Positions 39,175 through 46,608 of a stretch of 64,000 nucleotides of DNA are shown here, piece by piece (the first letter of the stretch is position 1; the number at the start of each line of letters is the position of its first letter). A model generated the notes under the pieces. The model saw only the letters and a list, made by a program, of their open reading frames with translations, was not told the origin of the DNA and made no database searches. Position numbers and translations under genes: made by a program. Source of the DNA: a virus; the IMG/VR virus record IMGVR_UViG_3300047444_000617, positions 1 through 64,000 of that record; one strand, 5' to 3'.

Positions 39175-39921
39175 TCAGACGGCGAGACCCTGCGCGGTGT
39201 GGAACTTCGCGGCCTGCTTGAACGCGGCGCGGAAGGTGGCGAGGGACGTGGGGGCGACCGTGCGGAAGTCGCGCGCCCAGTGGGGAAGGATGGCGACCTT
39301 CTGATCCTGGAACACTCCACCGGCCGCGATCATCGCGTGATTCTGGCCGCGAGTCTCAGTGGCCAGCGCCTTACGGGCCAGCGGGGAGAACATGCCGGAG
39401 TGCTTGCGGTACGCCGCTTCCTCCCCGTGGCGGTCGACACCGCGACCGGTGCCCGCGTGACCGAAGATGTCGTGCGCGGCGCGGAACATGTCGTTGACGT
39501 CGTCGGAGAAGAAGAAGTGAGACCCGGTCGCGGCGGTCGACATCACGCGCATACGGCCGTTGGCGACGTCGTCGAAGAACAGCCGGGTTCCGCCGGGGGC
39601 GGTGGTGTCGTACGGGTCGGTGTCCTCAACCGAGACCGTGATGCCGAGACCGCCGCGCGACATGGGGGCGGTGATCAGGTCGAACTGACGCTTGGTCTCT
39701 TCCGCCATCGCGCGCCATGCGGCGGGGGCGTTGTTGTCGATGAACGGCAGCGCCATGTACGCCGCGCCGATCTTGGCCACCGCTTCCGGGGCGACGATCA
39801 CGCGGGAGTAGTCCCAGTGGTCACGGGTGTTGAGACCGTTCTGCGCGTTGTAGCGGCGGGCGCCTTCCACCACGGCGGGGACGGGAGAGACGGACAGTGC
39901 GGGGATGTTGGCGGTACGCAT
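39175..39921 (-). CDS. Conserved phage protein with HDIFGHA motif
   Basis: 248 residues from ATG 39921, behind an exact leader. The middle reads MFRAAHDIFGHAGTGRGVDR, then HGEEAAYRKHSGMFSPLARK and ATETRGQNHAMIAAG; the clustered His and Glu (HDxFGH, HGEE) look like metal ligands, faintly like aromatic amino acid hydroxylases. I recall similar proteins in other large phages, but no function is known. An enzyme is likely. Confidence 0.68.
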   Translation of the reverse strand: MRTANIPALSVSPVPAVVEGARRYNAQNGLNTRDHWDYSRVIVAPEAVAKIGAAYMALPFIDNNAPAAWRAMAEETKRQFDLITAPMSRGGLGITVSVEDTDPYDTTAPGGTRLFFDDVANGRMRVMSTAATGSHFFFSDDVNDMFRAAHDIFGHAGTGRGVDRHGEEAAYRKHSGMFSPLARKALATETRGQNHAMIAAGGVFQDQKVAILPHWARDFRTVAPTSLATFRAAFKQAAKFHTAQGLAV

Positions 39922-39929
39922 TTCGGGGG

Positions 39930-39944
39930 CCTCCTGGTGTGGGG
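39930..39944 (-). promoter_or_regulatory. Start-associated leader CCCCACACCAGGAGG
   Basis: Exact copy, 8 bases before the ATG at 39921. Upstream lie TTACCG words and a -10-like TAATGT, but no clean -35. Confidence 0.8.
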
Positions 39945-40045
39945 CGCTGGTGTGCTGACAGAGAGAACATTACCCGTGTGGGTAACGGTGAAACGGTAAC
40001 CCCGATATATTTTACCGAGATTTGGTGAGCGGCTGTACGGGTGGC

Positions 40046-41026
40046 CTAGCGGGCCAGCACGGCGCGTAGGGCGTCCGCGTAGGTGGTGGGGTGCAGGATG
40101 TCCCCCGCACCCGTGCGGACGTTGTAGAAGCGCGCGGAGTGCCATTCCTCGCCCTTGGGGAAGTCGATGCCGAACGCGCGACTGTCGCTCACGCGGACCA
40201 GTAGCACGCCCCACTCGTTCGGGTGGTCGTACGTGATCGCGTCGGACGCACGGACGTCGTACCCCTCCCCGTCAATGGCCACGTGCGTGACCGTGCGCAC
40301 GTCGGTCCAGTTGCGGCCGGTCGTCTGAAAGTTCGACGGGCGGCGGTCGATGCGGATAACCTCCCCGGCGCCGGTCGTGTCGACGATGCCCCGGCAGTAC
40401 CGTTCGGCGTTCCCGTCCGTGTGAGCAAACTCCTTGTCGGAGTACGGTCCCCACACGTGCCCGGCGTGGTCGCGGTACGACCAAAGGGTGCGGTACTCAG
40501 CGGCCCACACGTACCCGATGGCGTACTGACGCACCCAGGTGTGTACGTCCCCGTTGCCCTGGATCCCGCCAGGCATGTCCCCGTCGTAAATCGTCTCGGT
40601 GCCGAGATACACGTAAAGGTCCCGTCCACCGTTCGCCACGACAGCAGAGACGCGGCGGCCGTCCAGCCAAAGCGGGGAAGCCTCACGCCACGTGCGGGCA
40701 TGCTCCGCACTCGGGTAGTACGTGCCATCGGTCGGGCGGTTCTCCTCCCCCGCGTTGGCGACGTAGTAGGCAACGGTGTCCAGGGGAACAAGCTCCCCGC
40801 CGTGCGTGAGCGTCACGGCCACCAGCTCCCCCGCGCGGGTCAGCACGGTCTGCCCCTGGACCTCCTCGGCGACGCCGAGCCGTACCAGCACCGCGCACGT
40901 GTTGGCGCGGGCGTCGACCACGGACCGGCCGCGCAGAGCGTCTACGGGGGACAGCAGTTCCTCCCCGAACGGTGCGGCGTTGCGCAGCGCTTCGTACTGC
41001 GGGCGGGTGATCGTCTTGCTTGCCAT
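40046..41026 (-). CDS. Hypothetical protein with N-terminal winged-helix-like region
   Basis: 326 residues from ATG 41026. The first 75 residues look like a small winged helix (ITRPQYEALRNAA, VDARANTCAVLVRLGVAEEV). The rest is beta-rich with many Trp and Tyr (TWVRQYAIGYVWAAEYRTLW). It may recognise nucleic acid or a surface ligand; not assigned. Confidence 0.66.
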   Translation of the reverse strand: MASKTITRPQYEALRNAAPFGEELLSPVDALRGRSVVDARANTCAVLVRLGVAEEVQGQTVLTRAGELVAVTLTHGGELVPLDTVAYYVANAGEENRPTDGTYYPSAEHARTWREASPLWLDGRRVSAVVANGGRDLYVYLGTETIYDGDMPGGIQGNGDVHTWVRQYAIGYVWAAEYRTLWSYRDHAGHVWGPYSDKEFAHTDGNAERYCRGIVDTTGAGEVIRIDRRPSNFQTTGRNWTDVRTVTHVAIDGEGYDVRASDAITYDHPNEWGVLLVRVSDSRAFGIDFPKGEEWHSARFYNVRTGAGDILHPTTYADALRAVLAR

Positions 41027-41074
41027 GGTGTCTCCCTCGGTCGCCGTCCCCGCTGTCTTGCGGGCGGAGCCCTG

Positions 41075-41102
41075 AGCCTAGCGGCTGATTACCGTTTGGC
41101 AA
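41075..41102 (-). promoter_or_regulatory. Promoter of the 40046 gene
   Basis: -35 TTGCCA (41097-41102), 16-base spacer containing CGGTAAT, -10 TAGGCT (41075-41080) on the minus strand. Confidence 0.55.
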
Positions 41103-41183
41103 GGGGTTTTCGCAGATGGCTTTCTGGACGTTACGCAATCGTGACGTGCGCCCCGGGGCCGGGCGTGGTTCCATGGCACACCT

Positions 41184-41219
41184 AGGCCCCCACCGGCCAG
41201 CAGCACTCGGCGGGGGCCT
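41184..41219 (-). terminator. Hairpin terminator
   Basis: AGGCCCCC (41184-41191) and GGGGGCCT (41212-41219), a perfect 8-base stem, on the minus strand after the 41506 gene and its repeat region. Confidence 0.6.
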
Positions 41220-41427
41220 TAGTCATGTCCGGGGTCAATGGAGGGGAGGTGAGGGGGATGCAGGCGACACGCCAGCAGGCCAGACGGGGCGAACGCCGGG
41301 AAGGGGTAGGACAACCGGCGGGGACGACCGGCAGGGGGCAGGTGGCCAGAGGGTGCGGGAGGAGGGGAGATCCGCCCGCGCGCGAGGGAGTTGAGGCTGT
41401 TGCATCTCCCCGCGCGCGAGGGTTCAA

Positions 41428-41505
41428 AAATCCGACTGTGACGGCGGATAAAATCCGCTTCCGTCCTGGAGAAGAATCCGACTTCCGATCGGCCAGAAAA
41501 TCCGA
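41428..41505. repeat. Iteron-like direct repeats, 23-24 base period
   Basis: Four units begin AAATCCGA, AAATCCGC, GAATCCGA and AAATCCGA at 41428, 41451, 41474 and 41498. Units 1 and 3 share more (AATCCGACT). The last word ends one base before the stop triplet of the 41506 gene. The helical-turn spacing (about two turns) is typical of sites bound by cooperative initiator or repressor proteins. Confidence 0.5.
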
Positions 41506-42081
41506 TCAACGGCGGACGAGCGACAGGTGCCGCTTCCGCTTCGGAATCTTCCCGGCGGGCACCAGGAGATATCTGGCTCCGGGGTCCAGCGGGTGCAGGC
41601 GGGCGTAGACGTTGCCGTCCTTGTCGCGCCAGGCGGTGGCGTGCGGGTGCCTGTCGCTCAGCACCCATCGCAGGATTCCCGTGACGATCGTCCGGGCTAC
41701 CGGGCTGCCAGTCGGTTCGTAGACGCCGTGTCCCTTGCCGTTCTGGATGGCGTACCGACCCTCCTTGACCACGGAATCCACCGTGTCCGGCGTGATGTAC
41801 GCGGCGTCAGTTCCGGCCGGTACTTCCACAGCGAAGCAGATGAACTCCGGATCGGAAACCTGGGTGCGCTCCCGGATGTCCTGCCGGGGAAAATCCGGTG
41901 CGTAGACCACGCGGGTCCAGTGGGTGTGCGGGTAGGTATTTCCACGCCAGGTATGGACACCCTCCAACACCCGAAGTCCGGTTCCGGTGTGGACGAGCAT
42001 TCCGGGCCTGAGTGCGTGTGCGACGACCGGGCGGGCGCCCTCGGGTCGGTAGTCCTCGATCCAGTACTCGTCGGTGTTCAT
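41506..42081 (-). CDS. Hypothetical protein
   Basis: 191 residues from ATG 42081, behind an exact leader and its own promoter. Beta-rich with LRPGMLVHTGTGLRVLEGVH and a basic end (KIPKRKRHLSLVRR). Function unknown. Confidence 0.66.
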   Translation of the reverse strand: MNTDEYWIEDYRPEGARPVVAHALRPGMLVHTGTGLRVLEGVHTWRGNTYPHTHWTRVVYAPDFPRQDIRERTQVSDPEFICFAVEVPAGTDAAYITPDTVDSVVKEGRYAIQNGKGHGVYEPTGSPVARTIVTGILRWVLSDRHPHATAWRDKDGNVYARLHPLDPGARYLLVPAGKIPKRKRHLSLVRR

Positions 42082-42086
42082 GCGGG

Positions 42087-42163
42087 CCTCCTGGTGTGGG
42101 GCATGGTGTGGTGTGCCGACATTACTAATCCCCGGAACCGTATGTCAAATGGTTCCGGGGATT
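42087..42163 (-). promoter_or_regulatory. Leader, promoter and hairpin upstream of the 41506 gene
   Basis: Leader CCCCACACCAGGAGG (42087-42101), -10 TAATGT (42119-42124), 18-base spacer, -35 TTGACA (42143-42148). A perfect 13-base hairpin AATCCCCGGAACC (42127-42139) / GGTTCCGGGGATT (42151-42163) encloses the -35 in its loop, so the upstream gene's terminator and this promoter share one sequence. Confidence 0.75.
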
Positions 42164-42176
42164 TGCTTGCAATGGA

Positions 42177-42632
42177 CTACTGGAGAGGTCGGAGGGAGCC
42201 CGCGATGTTCCGGCGCAGCAGGCGCCACAGGTGCGAGCGGCTGGCCTTCTTCAGCGCGGGCTCTGGGATCCCGTGGCGGGCCTCCCAGCACTCCTGAACA
42301 CGGCGGTGGAGACCAGTCCAGGCATTTCGCTCGATCAACTCAGCGCAGGCCGCGCAGGCCGCCCAATCCCCCTCGAACGCCTGATCCTTGCCGGTGCGGG
42401 GATCCTTACCGGCGATGAAGTCGTGGACCGGCAGGACGAACGCGGGGGCGTCGGTGTTACAGAAGTCGCAGCGGCCTCGAACCTCGTTGTCATCAGCAAC
42501 CACGGGGACGGCCTTGTGGCCTTGCAGACGGTCCTGCTCGTGGTGGTCCCACGACAGGTTTCCCGTGCCGCGCTCCTCCAGTTTCTCCAGGGGGCGCCGA
42601 CACTCCTTGCAGACCATGGGCGGGGTGCTCAC
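42177..42632 (-). CDS. Zinc-finger protein, possible HNH-like nuclease relative
   Basis: 151 residues from ATG 42632. CxxC pairs (MVCKECRRPL, RCDFCNTDAP, WAACAACAELI) and an internal DHHEQDR suggest two zinc sites. The basic C-terminus could bind nucleic acid. It lacks a clear HNH core, so the nuclease idea is weak. Confidence 0.62.
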   Translation of the reverse strand: MSTPPMVCKECRRPLEKLEERGTGNLSWDHHEQDRLQGHKAVPVVADDNEVRGRCDFCNTDAPAFVLPVHDFIAGKDPRTGKDQAFEGDWAACAACAELIERNAWTGLHRRVQECWEARHGIPEPALKKASRSHLWRLLRRNIAGSLRPLQ

Positions 42633-43237
42633 TTGGTCACCTTCTGGCCCGGGGAGATGATACGGAAGAGCGAGCCGTCCTCGGCGGTCAGCGTCTCGCC
42701 CTTCTCCATGTCCTTGATGTGCTCAGCCAGCTCTCCGGAGCGCAGGCCCTTGCGCTGCATCTCATCGGTGAGCTGCCCCCAGGCCGCGTCGCGGGCGCTC
42801 TCCTCGGACCGGCCCATCGTGATCCACGGGCTGTCCTCGTGCTTCCCCCGCGTCTGGGCCAGGAACTGGCGGGCGGTGCTGTCGCGGTTGGCCTTCCACC
42901 AGTTGTTCATGTCGGCGAAGAAGGTGGCCGTCTCGTCGGCGCTATCCAGGCTGGGGAAACTCTCCTCCTGGCCGTCGCGAAGGATGGCCAGAACCTGCTC
43001 GCGGGTGAGTCGGACGTCGAACGTCGGCTCCTCCTGCTTCTCCTCCACGGTGACGCGGAAGGTGCGGGTGGCGTCGGTGCCAGTGCTGTCGTTGACCAGC
43101 ACATCGAGAGCCCACGGCCCCGGCTTCTCCAGGGGGTTGACGAAGTCGACGTTCAGCACGTCCTCGGTGTGCAGGGTCGGCCGGGCCGGGCTCGACAGCA
43201 TGTCGCCGATCAGCTTGCGAAGGCCGAGGAGGTTCAT
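42629..43237 (-). CDS. Hypothetical protein
   Basis: 202 residues from ATG 43237. A central WWKANRDSTARQFLAQTRGK and an acidic C-terminal region. Its Leu-His-Thr is encoded CTG CAC ACC, unlike the CTT CAT ACC elsewhere. Overlaps the next gene by 4 bases. Confidence 0.64.
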   Translation of the reverse strand: MNLLGLRKLIGDMLSSPARPTLHTEDVLNVDFVNPLEKPGPWALDVLVNDSTGTDATRTFRVTVEEKQEEPTFDVRLTREQVLAILRDGQEESFPSLDSADETATFFADMNNWWKANRDSTARQFLAQTRGKHEDSPWITMGRSEESARDAAWGQLTDEMQRKGLRSGELAEHIKDMEKGETLTAEDGSLFRIISPGQKVTK

Positions 43238-43278
43238 CGTGTGCTCCTTGTCAGGGCGCCGTAGTGGTTACAGGGACG

Positions 43279-43307
43279 AACCTAGTGGCGCCCTTAACGC
43301 TTGTCAA
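43279..43307 (-). promoter_or_regulatory. Promoter of the 43237-42177 unit
   Basis: -35 TTGACA (43302-43307), 17-base spacer, -10 TAGGTT (43279-43284) on the minus strand. Confidence 0.65.
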
Positions 43308-43321
43308 GTGGTCTGTTCAAA

Positions 43322-43537
43322 CTACTTGCTTGTCGTGTACTTGCGCTGGACGACACGACCCCGGGGAGGCTGCTCAACCTCGACGGTCTCCCCCGGCTTG
43401 ACACTGACGGCCTCGACGTCGGTGGCTCCCTCGGCCCGCAGCCTGGCCATACGGTGCTCGGCGCTGCCCCTGTCGTACGCCACGGCGGACACCTTGCGTC
43501 GGCCGCCTTCTGTCCACACGACCCTCAAGTTCTCCAT
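43322..43537 (-). CDS. Small hypothetical protein
   Basis: 71 residues from ATG 43537 (AGGAGCACC upstream). A ferredoxin-like small fold is suggested by VVWTEGGRRKVSAVAYDRGS and VEAVSVKPGETVEV. Function unknown. Confidence 0.6.
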   Translation of the reverse strand: MENLRVVWTEGGRRKVSAVAYDRGSAEHRMARLRAEGATDVEAVSVKPGETVEVEQPPRGRVVQRKYTTSK

Positions 43538-43545
43538 GGTGCTCC

Positions 43546-44391
43546 TCACGGGTTATCGCGCCAGCGGTCGGCCTTGGGCAGGGTCTCGTTGGCCAACCGG
43601 CACACGGTCCAGGTGGCGTCCTCCAGACCGACCCCCTGCGTCCGCGCACCCTCGAACATCTCGACGGCCTTGCGGGCGACACCCTGATCGCGGTAGCGCC
43701 ACCCCAACGAGCCGAAGGTGTGGTCATAGTCGGGGTCCATCACGCGGGCACCCCAGGTGGTGATCGGGACTTCCTTGCCCTCGACGTAGGTGCGCTCTTC
43801 GGTGTAGCGCATGACCTGGACGCGGTCGCCGGTGCTCAGGGTCAGCGTCTCGACGACCTCCTCACCCTTGTGCTCGCGGGCGGGTTCCTCGCCAGGCGCG
43901 TATCCGAACATCGAGTAGAAGGGCGGCAGCTCCTTCTCCAGGCCGCGCTTCCACCGCTCGCGCATGATGTCGCCCAGGGAGTACCAGTTCCCCAACAGCT
44001 CCAGCAGCTCGGGGGTGATGTCGTAGTGGCCGAGGCGGACGATGCGATTGTCGACGACCTTGCCCTTGCGCTTGAGGGTGAGTGCCGCGCGGCCGTCCTG
44101 CCCGTTGTCGGTGCGGAACACGGCCGACTTGTCGGTGACCTTGGTGACGATCTTGCGGCGACTCCAGGTGGCGTATCGCTCCTCCACGATGTCGCCGACG
44201 ACGAGATCCTTCACCAGCACCTCGCCCGGCTTGAGTGCGGGCCGCTTCTTCGCATCCTCGGCCTGCTGGCGGATGCGCGGGGCCAGGAAGTTGAACCACA
44301 AGGACGCCTGTACGTCCGCCTTGGGGCGGCTCCACCCGAGGTCGTTCATGTGGTCGGCGAGTTCCTTGATGATCTCTTCATCGGTTGGCAT
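43546..44391 (-). CDS. Hypothetical protein
   Basis: 281 residues from ATG 44391. It starts with an acidic helical region (EEIIKELADHMNDLGWSRPK), then mixed alpha/beta with LVVGDIVEERYATWSRRKIV, a small-barrel-like stretch. No family recognised. Confidence 0.65.
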   Translation of the reverse strand: MPTDEEIIKELADHMNDLGWSRPKADVQASLWFNFLAPRIRQQAEDAKKRPALKPGEVLVKDLVVGDIVEERYATWSRRKIVTKVTDKSAVFRTDNGQDGRAALTLKRKGKVVDNRIVRLGHYDITPELLELLGNWYSLGDIMRERWKRGLEKELPPFYSMFGYAPGEEPAREHKGEEVVETLTLSTGDRVQVMRYTEERTYVEGKEVPITTWGARVMDPDYDHTFGSLGWRYRDQGVARKAVEMFEGARTQGVGLEDATWTVCRLANETLPKADRWRDNP

Positions 44392-44404
44392 GTCGTGCTC
44401 CTGA

Positions 44405-44686
44405 TCAGTGAGTGTGAATGGGTGTGGCCGTCCAGTAAGTGTGTGTGGTCCCGGGCTCAGCATCATGGGGCTCCCAGTCACTGACGTGCAGTCCGTAGAA
44501 GCCACGCACCTCACCCATGCCCCAAGCCTTCGCACCATCCGGGTCGTCGGCAGAGATTTCGCTGTTGGCGCCTTTAGGCAAGCCCTTGAGTCCCTGGCCG
44601 AATAGGAGTAGCCAGGTCGCGAGGTCCGTACCTTCGTCCACGTAGGCCAGCGTCCAGTACGGATGGCCGGGGGGAGGCAATGGCAT
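44405..44686 (-). CDS. Hypothetical protein
   Basis: 93 residues from ATG 44686 (CAGGAG upstream). It begins MPLPPPGHPYWTLAYVDEGT and ends TYWTATPIHTH. Function unknown. Confidence 0.6.
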   Translation of the reverse strand: MPLPPPGHPYWTLAYVDEGTDLATWLLLFGQGLKGLPKGANSEISADDPDGAKAWGMGEVRGFYGLHVSDWEPHDAEPGTTHTYWTATPIHTH

Positions 44687-44699
44687 CGGAGGCTCCTGA

Positions 44700-44942
44700 T
44701 CAGACGAGGGTGGTGGCGTTGGCGACGCGCGGGCAGCCCTGCGCAATGTAGTCCTGCCAACTGACAATGTTGTTTCGCGTGGCCTGGATGCGGGTCATGA
44801 CCAGCCGCTGTCGCTTGACTGTCCGCTCCCCCTTCCAGCGCCTCTCCAGGGCGCACAGCTCACGCTCGCGCTGCATCAGGAGCTTGTCGGCGGCGGCCTG
44901 GCGCTCGTCCTTCTGGTACGACCGGAACGGGCTGACAGCCAT
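44700..44942 (-). CDS. Small basic coiled-coil protein
   Basis: 80 residues from ATG 44942, behind an exact leader and promoter. A long charged helix (ERELCALERRWKGERTVKRQ) and a basic surface suggest nucleic-acid or protein binding. Confidence 0.63.
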   Translation of the reverse strand: MAVSPFRSYQKDERQAAADKLLMQRERELCALERRWKGERTVKRQRLVMTRIQATRNNIVSWQDYIAQGCPRVANATTLV

Positions 44943-44950
44943 CTCGCGCT

Positions 44951-45022
44951 CCTCCTGGTGTGGGGTGCTGCTTGCAAGAGAAAAACTACAGGGACCGCTC
45001 GACTCATGTCAAGCGATCCCTG
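44951..45022 (-). promoter_or_regulatory. Leader and promoter of the 44700 gene
   Basis: Leader CCCCACACCAGGAGG (44951-44965), -10 TAGTTT (44983-44988), 18-base spacer, -35 TTGACA (45007-45012). An 11-base imperfect inverted repeat CAGGGACCGCT (44989-44999) / AGCGATCCCTG (45012-45022) brackets the -35 box. Confidence 0.75.
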
Positions 45023-45056
45023 TGAAGTGCTTGCTTGTGGCGGTCTCCTGGTCCAT
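45009..45056 (-). CDS. Possible 15-residue micro-peptide over the promoter
   Basis: ATG 45056 with CAGGAG upstream gives MDQETATSKHFTGIA, whose stop overlaps the TTGACA of the next promoter. A leader peptide or decayed gene end is possible; it could be chance. Confidence 0.25.
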   Translation of the reverse strand: MDQETATSKHFTGIA

Positions 45057-45061
45057 GGTGA

Positions 45062-45208
45062 CTACTCCTGGTCTCGTATCGCGGCGTGCTTGACGGTCTT
45101 GCGGGTGCGCTGCTTGCGGGGGCGGGAATCGTGTCCTCCGGCCGCTCCGCTGCGCCGACGCTCCTGGACGGCGCGGACGTACTCGGGGACGTTCTGCTGG
45201 GCGTTCAC
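45062..45208 (-). CDS. Small basic protein
   Basis: 48 residues from GTG 45208 (CCAGGA upstream). Strongly basic (RRRSGAAGG, RPRKQRTRKTVKH), probably a nucleic-acid-binding peptide. Confidence 0.58.
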   Translation of the reverse strand: MNAQQNVPEYVRAVQERRRSGAAGGHDSRPRKQRTRKTVKHAAIRDQE

Positions 45209-45225
45209 GGTCACTCCTGGGCGCA

Positions 45226-45260
45226 GTAGGGGAGATTCCAGGTTATTGAATCTCCCCTAC
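45226..45260 (-). terminator. Hairpin terminator after the 45271 gene
   Basis: Perfect 13-base stem GTAGGGGAGATTC / GAATCTCCCCTAC with a 9-base loop. Confidence 0.85.
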
Positions 45261-45270
45261 CGGTTACCAA

Positions 45271-46128
45271 CTACTTGCGCTTGGCCGCGCGCTTCTTCGC
45301 CTCTTCGATCACATCCGCCCAGGTCTTGCCCTCCTTCAGAGCAATGGCCAGGGCGACACGCTCGACGTCCTCGGCACGCTTGTCGCTGTTGCGCCACGGC
45401 TCGAAGTGGTCGGCGAGCCAGCTCCTGGCTGCTGCGAGGGTCTTGATGGTCTCGAACGTGTCGTGTGCGGGCTGGGTGACCATCCGGCCGCCTCGCCGGA
45501 CTTGCCGCTCCGGTACGTGCCAGTCGAAGACCTCCAGCGGGCTGCCGTCAGGGTTGGCGATGGCCTTGGCGGCCTTCTTCGCCTCGCGCTCAGCCTTCTT
45601 CGCCTCGCGTTCCAGCCGGGCAGCCTTGCGCTCCGGCGCCTCCAGCCGTGTCTTCTGCTTGAGGACGTCGACCGGGGCCCACGAAAAGCAGACCGTGCAC
45701 GCCTTCTCGCCCGCGAGGTCGACCAACTCCTCGGCCGTGAGGCCGGACTGCTCGACGAGCCACGCGTAGCGGGTGTCGGGGAAGCACGTGGTGCAGTCCT
45801 GGTCCTTGTGGACGTGTCCGTTGGTGTTGTCGACGAGGTAGTACCGGGTCCAGCGGCGATCGTTGTACTGCGCCTCGCGGGGGTAGACCTCGGTACCGAG
45901 GATTTCCCAGATGCGCTCCTGGAGCGCCTTGTGCTCATCGACCAGCTTGGCGCGGTTCTCCGGCGAGTTGTCCGGGAGCAGGGAGGCGTAGGAACCGGGC
46001 TCGACCTCGTCGATGTGGGACACCCTGGCGTTGATGCGGTGCTGCTGGTTGGTCAGTTCGGCGATCTTGCCGTAGGCGTCGGCCAACTTGGTGTCGATCT
46101 CGACGGGGGTGGCGGTGCTGAAGTCCAT
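45271..46128 (-). CDS. Conserved actinophage protein with zinc-binding centre
   Basis: 285 residues from ATG 46128, behind an exact leader. The middle has GHVHKDQDCTTCFPDTRYAW and GEKACTVCFSWAPV, forming a Cys/His zinc site flanked by coiled coils (LEREAKKAEREAKKAAKAI). I recall relatives in many actinophages without a function. Confidence 0.7.
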   Translation of the reverse strand: MDFSTATPVEIDTKLADAYGKIAELTNQQHRINARVSHIDEVEPGSYASLLPDNSPENRAKLVDEHKALQERIWEILGTEVYPREAQYNDRRWTRYYLVDNTNGHVHKDQDCTTCFPDTRYAWLVEQSGLTAEELVDLAGEKACTVCFSWAPVDVLKQKTRLEAPERKAARLEREAKKAEREAKKAAKAIANPDGSPLEVFDWHVPERQVRRGGRMVTQPAHDTFETIKTLAAARSWLADHFEPWRNSDKRAEDVERVALAIALKEGKTWADVIEEAKKRAAKRK

Positions 46129-46134
46129 CCGTTG

Positions 46135-46197
46135 CCTCCTGGTGTGGGGCGTCTTGCTGACATGGGAGACGTTACGGGCTCACGTCTCCCATGTCAA
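46135..46197 (-). promoter_or_regulatory. Leader and promoter of the 45271 gene, inside a palindrome
   Basis: Leader (46135-46149), -10 TAACGT (46169-46174), 17-base spacer, -35 TTGACA (46192-46197). A perfect 13-base inverted repeat ACATGGGAGACGT (46160-46172) / ACGTCTCCCATGT (46182-46194) spans from the -10 to the -35. Confidence 0.78.
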
Positions 46198-46218
46198 GCG
46201 AGTTCACAGAATCACTTG

Positions 46219-46509
46219 TCAGTACTTCTCCAGGTGGTTGCCCGTGCGCTCCTCGTAGACGCGGCGCTTGCGTGCGATGGCCTGCACGCGCAACTCCAGG
46301 CGCTTGGTCCACTCCGCCACTTCGGCGGGAGCGACTACGCCGATCTCGCACTGGCGTAGCCACAGCACAGGGTCGAATCGCTCGCTGGTACCGGTGAGTG
46401 CGTCGGCGATGTCGAAGGCGAGGGCGCGGCGGGCGTCCCTGTCCACATCAGAGTCGGCGATGGCTGCCGACAAGGTCTCGTAGTCGCCTCGGTTCATACC
46501 GCTGGCCAT
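46219..46509 (-). CDS. Small hypothetical protein
   Basis: 96 residues from ATG 46509, behind an exact leader. Helical (ADSDVDRDARRALAFDIADA, RLELRVQAIARKRRVYEERT). Function unknown. Confidence 0.64.
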   Translation of the reverse strand: MASGMNRGDYETLSAAIADSDVDRDARRALAFDIADALTGTSERFDPVLWLRQCEIGVVAPAEVAEWTKRLELRVQAIARKRRVYEERTGNHLEKY

Positions 46510-46515
46510 GATCTA

Positions 46516-46530
46516 CCTCCTGGTGTGGGG
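46516..46530 (-). promoter_or_regulatory. Start-associated leader CCCCACACCAGGAGG
   Basis: Exact copy, 6 bases before the ATG at 46509. The gene is separated from upstream transcription by the terminator at 46553-46590, so a promoter must lie between them, but I see no clean -35. Confidence 0.78.
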
Positions 46531-46552
46531 TGCGTTTGCGTGGAGAGTACTA

Positions 46553-46590
46553 CGGGCCACCTGACCGTGTTGCAGTGGTCAGGTGGCCCG
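46553..46590 (-). terminator. Hairpin terminator after the DUF2786 gene
   Basis: Perfect 14-base stem CGGGCCACCTGACC / GGTCAGGTGGCCCG with a 10-base loop. Confidence 0.88.
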
Positions 46591-46608
46591 CTGGGGGTGC
46601 TGGAAGGG

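Larger units (their letters stand above)
41027..41505. other. 479-base intergenic region with direct repeats and iteron-like array
   Basis: Contains the promoter of the 40046 gene, a terminator (41184-41219), two copies of CCCGCGCGCGAGGG 34 bases apart (41375-41388, 41409-41422), and four (A/G)AATCCG(A/C) words at 41428, 41451, 41474 and 41498 spaced 23, 23 and 24 bases. No coding frame is convincing. It could be a control, partition or replication site. Confidence 0.55.

Noticed and set aside
41225-41608. A plus-strand open frame across the 41.2-41.5 kb repeats
   Set aside because: Low-complexity Arg/Gly product that runs into the opposite strand of the 41506 gene; the region is better read as repeats.
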